Origin: Sipunculus nudus
Taxonomy: Eukaryota > Annelida > Sipuncula > Golfingiida > Sipunculidae
Assembly (NCBI GenBank): GCA_026874595.1
Contig: CM049322.1
Coordinates: 23,225,400 to 23,289,399 of the forward strand
Length of the DNA: 64,000 bases
Direction of reading: 5' to 3'
Shown here piece by piece: positions 46,300-56,769 of this stretch. Position 1 is the first letter of the stretch. Each line of letters starts with the position of its first letter. The position numbers were made by a program, and so were the translations under genes. The notes beneath the pieces are model-generated. The model saw nothing but the letters and a program-made list of their open reading frames with translations. It made no database searches and was not told the origin of the DNA.

Positions 46300-47100
46300 T
46301 CAGATAAGGGTTTAAATTTGGTTGGGGTTTTTAAATCATATAATCAAAGTATATATGTTTACATCGTTAACGCGTACTCCCTACACAAAATATACAAATA
46401 AGGTAGTTTTCTATATTGTTAATATTGTCATCGTGGATTTAACCTAGATTTTTTGGGTTAAAATACAAAGATAGGCCTACTATAATAATTGTATGGTCAA
46501 ATGTCAAGTAGTTTTCAAAGATCTATCAAGTATCTATACGATGTGCACAATACATATACATAGAAAAGAAACTTTTACGGACTACACAATGAGACCACGG
46601 ACTTATTGAAAACCAGATTTAAGTGTACAGTACACACAATGTAGACTGAATGCACTAGCAAATACGGATGGCCTAAGGTATTTTTGCCGCAGTATAAACA
46701 TGAAGAGGCTCTATGATAGTTCTGCCTTATGTTCAATGCGGTCTTAGGAATACCCTTGTCGCGTTGTGAAAGGCTTCCCGTGTGACGACTTACTTTTTTG
46801 TAAATAGTTTGCAGGCAAGGCAAACATAAAGTACAGTGGAGAGCTTACGTTGCCCGTAGGCCTGCATTTATAAAGGAAGTATTTTGTTTGTATGTACACA
46901 GATAGCGTCATTCATCATTCACTGACCTTCGGGATATTTTTCATTTGATTGGACTGTTAACTTTCCGAGAGATTGAGACTGTCAAATGTCAGTTAAAACG
47001 CCTTGATAACGCTGTACACAGCGGGAATTTCCCGGGCTTCAACTAATTTCTGCAAAACGTCAATGACCTACGCATGCGTACAATTCACGCTGGCACACTA
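46300..47100. other. Intergenic DNA with possible promoter near its end
   Basis: Mostly AT-rich with no coding signal. From about 46960 the sequence becomes more GC/CpG-containing and includes acgcatgcgtac near 47070-47081, which resembles an NRF1-type (GCATGCG) element. This is followed by a strong donor-like ggtaagttcc near 47172. This could be a promoter and non-coding first exon for the 47736 exon. That link is inference. Confidence 0.35.
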
Positions 47101-47364
47101 AGGTTTACTAGTGGAATTTGGTTTGTTTTCCTTCGTCCGACAGTGCTCACCAGACTTCACAATTATTGGCTCGGGTAAGTTCCTCACAGACCGACAAACC
47201 CCGTTCAGTAAAAAAAAAGGAGATCGAAGTTATTAGCTTTTACAAAAGTGTCAATGATTTGTGGTTTAAGTCTGTGTCCTTGAACTTTATTGGTTGTTGT
47301 CTCTCTGTGTACAGGCCTATGAGGGTATCCTTACAGCTAACATATTTGTGGCTTGATTAGGGCA

Positions 47365-47365
<1 letters not shown>

Positions 47366-47423
<58 letters not shown>
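47366..47423. repeat. (TA)n microsatellite
   Basis: An uninterrupted TA run of about 58 bp. Confidence 0.97.
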
Positions 47424-47424
<1 letters not shown>

Positions 47425-47735
47425 TCTACTATAATTTTCTGATTTTTGGGCCATCCCCAAAGCGTACCAGTAATTTCGGCAACTGGGAAGGTACGGGTCT
47501 ATTGTCCTTACACATTCCTAAAACTGCCCTCGAACGGGGTACTTTCCTTTTGTGTTCCCGTGCTCTTGAGGAACTCTGACCTCGCAAAAATTGTGAAACC
47601 ACTCATAGATTAATCCCCATAAATAATCATTTAAATAATTCGACCTACCTTTACTTACAGGATAAATAAATGTTAGTATTCTTATGCACTATATAAACAC
47701 TCAAATAAAAATCTGAGATCTTTTTGACTTCTCAG

Positions 47736-48038
47736 AGGAGAGGGCCAAGGGGCAAGGGCCGCGGATCGGCGAGTTACAAGGGATATGAACAGACCGGGAC
47801 TCAGTGGACTCCGTACCACGAGACCAAGGCACAGACCAACATTGGAGACGACCAGAGCTGGAAACAGGGGACGCCTTACCACGAAACCAAGACACAGACC
47901 AACATTGGAGACGACCAGAGCTGGACACAGGGGACGCCTCACCACGAAACCAAGACACAGACCAATACCGGGGGCCGTGAAGAAAACGTTAATGTTCAAT
48001 CCCAGTACAGACAGGACAACTCTGATGTCATACACCAG
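47736..48038 (+). CDS. Probable internal exon with three in-frame 63-bp repeats
   Basis: The acceptor is cttctcag, the donor is caccag|gttatt, the length is 303 bp and it is open throughout in phase 0-0. It starts with a basic Gly/Arg stretch (RRGPRGKGRGSASYKGY). Three copies of a 21-residue unit follow, centred on PYHETKTQTNIGDDQSW. It ends ENVNVQSQYRQDNSDVIHQ. Composition is polar and low in hydrophobic residues, which suggests a disordered or secreted/structural protein. The DNA is more GC-rich than its surroundings. If the donor is not used, the frame runs to a stop at 48128 through a His-Thr-rich CA-repeat tail. No family is recognised. It lies between gene A and gene B and may belong to a separate gene. 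Confidence 0.5.
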
Positions 48039-48129
48039 GTTATTACTAACATACACACGCACACACACCCTCATACACACACACACGATATATCACTGAG
48101 CTATGATTACATTACAAATCAAAGCTAAT

Positions 48130-48545
48130 AATAATTATAAAACTAAAAAAAACAAGAGCACGTTTTGTTCTCAGACAGGATACTTTGTTCAAAAGTAAAA
48201 ATGTAAGTATAATTTCAAACAGGAATTTATAATTCCCAACTTTAACCATCGAAATGCGCTAAAAATTCATGGACATATGCTCATAAGGTTGTATTGGTAC
48301 CGTTTCTATAGGCCAACAAAAGAAAAAGAAGCTGGTCAATAAACACTTTGTATACTAAAACACGTTAGTAATTGTCATTCTGCTAGATGTTTAAAGTGAT
48401 TGAATACAAAAACACACCATACATCATGAAAGTTTTATTGTCAACGGTATGACTTGCCATCATCCGGACCCATTAGACCTACCGCAAATATCACGGATGA
48501 ATCGGGTCGTTTTCAATGATTAAAATCCAATAAAAAGATTTTAGC
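48130..48545. other. Intergenic DNA, nothing recognised
   Basis: AT-rich DNA with no coding signal. It ends in the (TA)n run at 48548-48594. Confidence 0.5.

Positions 48546-48547
<2 letters not shown>

Positions 48548-48594
<47 letters not shown>
48548..48594. repeat. (TA)n microsatellite
   Basis: A TA run of about 47 bp, followed by a shorter degenerate (TA) tract to about 48613. Confidence 0.95.
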
Positions 48595-48600
<6 letters not shown>

Positions 48601-48910
48601 GTATATATATATAGGTACCTCGCCAAGTTGCATTATATACTCTGGTAATTTGCGGTAAAACAAACCAAGTTACACAGTTTAACATCTTTGGTGTTCCACG
48701 CCTATTTTGGATATATCTGAATAGTCCATGATAGTAATGTCAAGATTTTGAAAGATATATTACTATTCAACAATATGTGTAGGAAACTGTACTTTTTTCG
48801 AGTATAAAAGTATTTATCTTAGGTCAGATATTGGTCATAGATATTATTAAGCACCAAACTAAATTATAGTGATGTCAGATCACGTTGATTATGTTTTGAT
48901 GAATCATTTT

Positions 48911-51900
48911 TTAGCTCAGCTTACTGAAAGTCATCTGAGCTATAGCGATCACTCTTTGTCCGTCGTCCGTCTGTCTGTCTGTCTGTCCGTCTGTCTGTCC
49001 GTTAACCAGGCACAAATCGTAACCGCTAGAACTGGAATCTTCTTACTTGACATCCTGGGAGGTCCATGAAAAATCTCCTTGGAAACCAGAAATTAGGTCT
49101 CTGTTACCCATATCCTTCGAGCTATGGGGCCCCAAAGTACCCCCCAGAAAAGTCCAAAATTTCATACAAAAACTTCAATATCTCATTAACTACTTGACTG
49201 ATGGTCATGATTTTTGACATACATATTGATCATGAGAGGTTCCATCAGTTCCTGAAGACTGGTGGCGCCACCTGTATTTTTCGATTTTTTACGAATTTTT
49301 TTCTCTATTTTTGAGACCTTTAAAAATGTGAACATCTGTTAACAAGGCACAAATCGTAATGACTGGACTTAGAATCTTCATTCTCGACACACTGAGAGAC
49401 CTATGAAAAGTCTCTATGGAAACCAGAAATTAGGTCTCTGTTACCCATATCCTTCCAGCTATGGGGCCCCAAACTACCCCCCAGAAAAGTAAAAATTTTC
49501 AAAAAAAAACTTCAATATCTCATTAAATACTTGACTGATGGTCATGATTTTTGTCATACATATTGATCATGAGATGTTCCATCACTTTCTGCAGACTGGT
49601 GGCGCCACCTGTATCGTTCAATTTTTTACGAGTTTTTTTCTCTATTTTTGAGACCTTTCAAAATGTAAACATCTGTTAACAAGGCACAAATCGTAAAGAC
49701 TGGACCTAGAATCTCCATTCTTGACACACTGAGAGACCTATGAAAAGTCTCCATGGAAACCAGAAATTAGGTCTCTGTTACCCATATTCTTCGAGCTATG
49801 GAGCCCCAAAGTACCCCCAAGAAAAGTAAAAAAAAATTTCATACAAAAACTTCAATATCTCATTAACTACTTGACTGATGGTCATGATTTGTGGCATAAC
49901 TATTGATCATGAGATGTGTCATCACTTCCTGCAGACTGGTGGTGCCACCTTTATTGTTCGATTTTTTACGATTTTTTTCCTCTATTTTTGAGACCTTTAA
50001 GGATGCTGTCATCTGTTAGCATGGCACAAATCGTAACGACTGGACCTAGAACCTTCATTCTTGACATACTGAGAGGTCCATGAAAAATATTCTTGGAAAC
50101 CAGAAATTAGGTCTCTGTTAACCATATCCTTCGAGCTATGGGGCCCCAAAGTACCCCCCCCCCCTCCCAGAGTAGTCAAAAATTTCATACAAAAACTTCA
50201 ATATCTCAATAACTACATCACTGATGGTCATGATTTTTGGCATACATATTGATTATGAAATGTTCCATCAGTTTCTGCAGACTTGTGGCGCCACCTGTAT
50301 TGTTTGATTTTTTACGATTTTTTCCTCTATTTTTGCGACCTTTAAGGATGCTGTCATCTGTTAACGTGGCACAAATCATAACGACTGGACCTAGAATCTT
50401 CATTCTCGACACACTGAGAGACCTATAAAAAGTCTCCATGGAAACCAAAATTAGGTCTCTGGTACCCATATTCTTCGAGCTATGGAGCCCTAAAGTACCC
50501 CCAAGAAAAGTAAAAAATTTCATACAAAAACTTCAATATCTCATTAACTACTTGAATGATGGTCATGATTTGTGGCATAACTATTGATCATGAGATGTGT
50601 CATCTGTTCCTGCAGACTGGTGGCGCCACCTGTATCGTTCGATTTTTTACGATTTTTTCCTCTATTTTTGAGACCTTTAAGGATGCTGTCATCTGTTAGC
50701 ATGGCACAAATAGTAACGACTGGACCTAGAATCTTCATTCTCAACACACTAGAAGACCTATGAAAAGTCTCCATGGAAACCAGAAATTAGGTCTCTGTTT
50801 CCCATATCCTTCGAGCTATGGGGCCCCAAAGTACCCCCCCCCCCCCCAGAGTAGTCAAAAATTTCATACAAAAACTTCAATATCTCAATAACTACATCAC
50901 TGATGGTCATGATTTTTGGCATACATATTGATTATGAGATGTTCCATCAGTTCCTGCAGACTGGTGGCGCCACCTATGTTATCTATCAAGAGGGTACAAA
51001 TTGCAACAACTGGACCTAGAAACTTCATTCTTGTCATGCAAGGAGGCCCATGAAGAGTGCCTGTGGAAACTTGAAATTAGGTCTCTGTTACCCATATCCT
51101 TCAAGCTAAAGGACTCTGAAGTATCTGAAATAATGGACAATTTGATACAAAAGCTGACGTATCTGAAGAACTAATACGGAGATCATCATGATTCTTTGCA
51201 TGGATATTGACCATTAAGTGTTTTTAGCTCAGCTGACTGTAAGTCATCTGAAGTATCCCTCAGAATAAATGACAATTTGATACAAAAGCTCAAGTATCTA
51301 AACAACTATTGCAGTGATCACCATGATTCTTTGCATGGATATTGATCATGGAATGTGTCAGTTTCTGCAGTATGGTGGCGCCACCTGTATTTTTTTTTAA
51401 TTTTTACGAATTTTTTTCTCTATTTTTGAGACCTCATAAGATGCGGTCATCTGTTAACATGGCACAAATCGTAACAACTGGACCTAGAATCTTCTCTCTT
51501 GACATGCTGAGAGGCCAATGAAAAGTTTCCTTAAAAACTTGAAATTAGGTCTCTGTTACCCATAACCTCTGAGCTATGGGGCTCCGAAGTACCCCCCAGA
51601 ATAATGGAAAATTTGATACAAAAGCTCAAGTATCTGAACAATTATTATATTGATCACCATGATTCTTTGCATGGATATTGATCATGAAATGTTTCAACAG
51701 TTTCTGCATTCTGGTGGCGCCACCTGTATTTTTTCAATTTTTAGCTCAGCTGACTGAAAGTCATCTGAGCTGTAGGGATCACCTTTTGTCCGTCGTCCGT
51801 CCGGCCATCCAGGCGTCTGTCTGTTAACAGGGCACAAATCGTAACCGCTAGACCGGGAATCTTCTTACTTGAAATCCTGGGAGGTCTATGGAAATTCTCC

Positions 51901-52945
51901 TTGTAAACCTGAAATTAGGTCACTGTGACCTATATTCTTCGAGCTATGGGGTTCTGAAGTACCTCCCAGAATAATGCAAAATTTAATACAAAAGCTCAAG
52001 TATCTGAACAACTAATGCATTAATCACCATGATTCTTTGCATGGATATTGATCATCGAGTGTTTCATCAATTTCTGGAGATTGGTGGCGCCACCTTTATT
52101 TTTTTTATTTTTTATGATTTTTTTTCTCTACTTTTGTGATCTTTAAACATTTGGTCATCTGTAAACAGGGCACAAATCATAATGACTGGACCTAGAATCT
52201 TCTGTCCTCACCTCCAGGGAAGCCCATAAAAGGTCTACATGGAAACCCGAAATAAGGTCCCTGTTACCCATATTCTGTGAGCTATGGGGCTCTGAAGTAC
52301 CCTCCAGAATAAAGATTTGGTCATATATTAACAGGGCACAAATCATAATGACTGGACCTAGAATCTTCTGTCCTCACCTCCAGGGAAGCCCATAAAAGGT
52401 CTACATGGAAACCCGAAATAAGGTCCCTGTTACCCATATCCTTCATGCTCTGGGGCTCCGAAGTACTCCCCAGAATAAAGATTTGGTCATCTGTTAACAG
52501 AGCACAAATTATAATGACTTGACCTAGAATCTCCTTTCTTGATATGCTGGGAGGCCCCTGAAAAGTCTCCTTGTGCACCTGAAATTACATCTCTGTTACC
52601 CATATCCTTCATCCTATGCGGCTTTGAAATACCCCCCAGAATAAACATTTGGATTTGTTAACAGGGCACAAATCATAATAACTGGACCTAGAATTTTATT
52701 TTTTTACATGCTGGGAGACCCCTGAAAAGTCATCTTGTAAACCTTGAAAATAGGTGTCTGTTACCCATATCCTTCATGCTACAGAGCTCCATAGTACCCT
52801 AATGAATATTGGATGATTTTATACAAAAGGTCAAGTTTGGAAAAAGTATTTCATTCAAATTTGACATTCAGATGATAAAATTACTTTTGTCAATGTCTTC
52901 CTGGTCAGCTGAGCGTCATGACCCCTGGGTCACTTGTTGAGTCTC
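48911..52945 (+). repeat. Bivalve-type dispersed repeat, internally tandem (~340-bp units)
   Basis: It begins ttagctcagcttactg with a (gtct)n/gtccgtc tract. About nine units follow, of about 340 bp at the left and shorter or partial at the right. Each carries aggcacaaatcgtaa, tggacctagaatcttc, gaaattaggtctctg, cttcgagctatgggg, gatggtcatgattt and ggtggcgccacctg. The ggtggcgccacc palindrome recurs near 49260, 49600, 49940 (as ggtggtgcc), 50285, 50620, 50965, 51375, 51713 and 52085. New heads (ttagctcagctgactg) occur near 51223 and 51739. It closes with gtcagctgagcgtcatgacc and ctgggtcacttg. Open frames inside are short and non-native. Confidence 0.9.
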
Positions 52946-52949
52946 ATGT

Positions 52950-53278
52950 TTTCTTCAATAAAATGAACTTGTCATTTATCAGGCCATCATATAATGAGAA
53001 AATGAGTTCCTTGTTACAATAAACATTAATAAAACTGTAAAGTTTAAATTTTGTCCGTATATACATTAATTTAAGGTGAATTGGTTTCAAATTAATGTAA
53101 ATTATAAATGACACTCTTCTTAACTATGCTTTTTTAATTATGATTATTTCAAGACTCGTTAGTTTTCATTGTTTAGGAATTATGAGCCTCTGGCATTTTT
53201 AGAGTAAACTTTAACCAAGTAATTAGAACACCAGCACTCTTTCTTCTCCCCGGCGTTATAGACCAATATTATTAAAGC

Positions 53279-53328
<50 letters not shown>

Positions 53329-53460
53329 ACCGCAGCTGACTTCCATTTTATTTCCCCACATATGCAACTAAGTTATAACTGCCAGTAATACATGTACTAC
53401 ATTTATATTGAACAGAATTGATGACGTTTATTAAAATTTTTCAATTTCGAATTTTTACCG
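52950..53460. other. Upstream region of gene B with (TA)n
   Basis: AT-rich DNA with a (TA)n run at 53284-53325. The cgcag acceptor immediately before gene B's first coding exon implies a non-coding exon further upstream, which I could not locate. Confidence 0.5.
53284..53325. repeat. (TA)n microsatellite
   Basis: A TA run of about 42 bp upstream of gene B. Confidence 0.95.
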
Positions 53461-53463
53461 CAG

Positions 53464-55259
53464 GTAAAAAAAATTATGGTGAGGATGATTAAATTCTGTA
53501 TGACGTCACTGAGAGTCTGCGGGGTTCTCGCTGTCAGTGGTACGTTACACCTGCTACAATATATGTGTATTGTAAATGAGTTTATACGAAACCTGAGTAA
53601 TTAACGCATTGTTGCGAACCAGATCACGTATATACAGTATTATACATGCATAGGACAATTAGCTAGGATTGCATTCATAAGTATCATGCAATATTCATGT
53701 GCATATATAATTTCATATTTGAAATTTAAACAACGAAAAGGAATACAATATACTCATGAATTTTTCGTTTTGTTTCTCACCGTATCAAAGATGGAACTGA
53801 GTTCACAACTACTTTTAACATATATTACCCTCATATTTCGTCCGGTTGCTAAAAATGATGGTCATTTTTTTGTAGTCCCCTACCTCCTTTGGCTGTGGGT
53901 ACTGATACTTATACAACTCACGTTATGCTTATGTCGTCAAGGTAGGTATTAACACAAGTATAACTCAAGAGAAGTTAGGAAGCGTCTATACATGTTTAAT
54001 ACCCAGCTGGGCCATCAGAGTTGCGTGGTTTTTTTCTCTCTCCAGTCGCAATATATTGCAATGAGCAATAGACGAACAACTTAATATACATGCATGTAGA
54101 TAGATTGCCGTTACTCCGTGTGTTTTGTTTCATTTACACATCCAAGGATTTAGTGTGTTCCCATAGTTTAATTTCTTTGATGGTAATTCAGTGAATTTAA
54201 TAATAATCTCAACAGAGTGGCTAAAATAAAACTATACCTTTGCATACACATCTAATTAATGGTTACTGTACACATTGTCTCTTACGATTTTTTAGATATT
54301 TTAAAATTTAAAAACTGGACTGTACCCCCACGCGCGGGAGTCAAGTTTCAACAATGCATTTGCTTAGGTTTGGGACACTGGACCAGCTAGGCACCCAGGG
54401 ACCAAGCCACGATTGACTCTCCATGTATCATAGTTAATTGTTGGTGCTGTTGATGGTATTATTCTATACTAGCGTGATATCATGACTAATATCCTAACCA
54501 TTGTTGATATATTTATACAATTTATGGGGATAAACTTTATGATTATGCCTAATTAATGTCCGTAGGGTCGTAAAGTCTAGTTAATAATTTTACATGAAAC
54601 ATTTATTTGTTTAATACAAGTCATAACGTACAAGCCTTTAACCTCCATCCCCCGACCAACTCCCCAACCCCGCCCTAAAAGAGATCAGGACTCAAAGTCC
54701 TGTCTCGACCGTAATCAGCTGTAACTATATCATGACCTCTAATAAACAGAGAAAGTAAACACCTCACTTGAAGTAGCGATGGTGAATTGCATAACGTACT
54801 GTGCATCAATGATGTCTTCATACAAATATATATTATATACATATGAAGCAGTATGACATATGAATGAACATATTATATTAATAAACAGTTTACTGGTGCT
54901 GATACAGGAAATGAGTGTTGAAATATTCAATGACTTAATCGTAATGCTCTAACCCCATACACTGTTATTGGTCACTCAGGTTTCTCAGTGCTAATGCGTG
55001 TTTTGTAGCGTTTGCAGTCCTCTCAATGCCGAGGAAGGCCTGGTACTTTGGTTAGTGAACTAAACTCAATTACACGTTAGAGTAACGACAACAGTTGCCA
55101 ATTAACAGATGGTAATTTATCAATATTTCAGTTTGATCAGCGGTTATGCTTAAAGAATCGACTGATGCTCAATCTACACATTTACATGCCTTTTACACAT
55201 GCTGTCGCTTATTTTACCAGGGCTGTCAGTACCAAGCAGGTTGAAAAAGTTGAGATCTG
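53464..55259 (+). CDS. Gene B N-terminal exons with transmembrane anchor
   Basis: Exon 53464-53539 (ATG at 53476; MVRMIKFCMTSLRVCGVLAV) ends in phase 1. Exon 53876-53941 (66 bp) encodes PYLLWLWVLILIQLTLCLC, a clear membrane helix. Exon 55018-55050 (33 bp) encodes LSMPRKAWYF. Exon 55221-55259 (39 bp) encodes LSVPSRLKKLRS. The last three are phase 1-1 and multiples of three, as in gene A's small exons. The basic residues after the helix predict a cytosolic C-terminal side. An in-frame second ATG at 53500 could also start the protein. Confidence 0.6.
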
Positions 55260-56721
55260 GTAAGTATATCCATGGTCAGATGGGTTTTCCTTCTAGCTGT
55301 ATAGTGGTAGTATTGGTTATGTGTACTGGATCAATTATAAGAATATATATTTATATCGATTGAACCAAAAATGTTTACTTTTGTAATGAATATTATAAAA
55401 AAATAAAAGAATTGTTTTAAACCAACAGATAGAGTGATATCACACACACACACACACACATATACGGTATTTGACGTAATTAGCACCCCTGGCGCTATCA
55501 AAATTATTTTTTTTTTCAAATATTTTTTATATCCCAAAAAGCCCGTGATATTGGCACTTTTGTTTGACATCGCAGTACGTTCTTGGCGATCCAGGGCAGC
55601 CAAAGATGATGATTGTGTAAAAATATGAATTAAATAATAACTAATCCAAACTATATATTTAGTGAATTCATCATCTTAATGCCAACATATTACATAAGAA
55701 TGGTACTTGAATACCAAATACACCTGCTGTTAATATAAACAAGCCGCCACATTTTGATCAAAGCTTATGCCATCTTCCGCTTATCACATGATTGAAAATC
55801 AGATAAACGGACGCTAACCCCCTAAACAAGCTGTCATATTTTATTTTAATTATTATTTTAATATCCCCTGAACCGACGCATTTTTATATCTATAACCATC
55901 TCTCACAAGTTGCAAATGCCGGTGGACGAACTCTGCGAGTCCTTGCTGACCCGTAGAGAGCAAATTAGCAGATAACTTTAACTTTACCCAATATGTTTCA
56001 TCCGGGCGGTGCTCAAAATAGACGAGACCTTCCCCCCGTGCATTCAGTATATTCCGTGATTTTAATACGCGTATGTAGATTTAAAAATACAACGATCAGG
56101 AAATTTCTGGTCTCCCCTCGTCGAACTTGACGCACAGAGGCCGGCTTCTATTTTGGGCATTCAGGTTGTTGTCAGTTTTTTTGCATGAAGCCTGCCCACG
56201 CGATTAGTGAAGAAACGCCGATCAAAAACTCATAACAATGCGAGATCAGTTTCATTGCTTACATTTTAAGATGAGAAAGATTGTCCGCTGACATTTTAAG
56301 CATATTTGTCCTTTTTGTGAAAACAAACATACGATTATGTGGCCTGGAAGGTACAGATCGTTTAGATATATTTATGACGGAAAGCGACGATATTAATAAT
56401 AAATATGGTATGGACGAATTTATCGTATAACTCTGGTGCTGTTCCAGGTTAAGATACGACCTGTTTGAGGATTCGGGGGGAACTTTTAGGTGCTTATTTA
56501 GGGGAAATTTCCTTTCGCTAACCAATATTGATGGACTTGGGATACCCTGACATAATTTCACGCACCAGAATCATCAAGCGAGGTGGGGAAAATAACTGCG
56601 AGTGCCAAAGCTGTTTAGGGGAGAATCGCTGATTCCTTCCGTTTTCTTAAGGAGAGCCCTCAAAAATCCATAGGGGCGCTCATTACGGTTGGGACGCTCA
56701 TTACCTCAATTACGGTATATA

Positions 56722-56769
<48 letters not shown>

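Noticed and set aside
47682-48086. Minus-strand open frames opposite the 63-bp repeat exon
   Set aside because: The + strand frame has splice-like borders and a plausible polar repeat peptide; the minus frames are its antisense shadow.
50218-52578. Several minus-strand frames in the dispersed repeat array
   Set aside because: They recur with the repeat period and vary between units by frame-disrupting changes, so are not maintained as coding.
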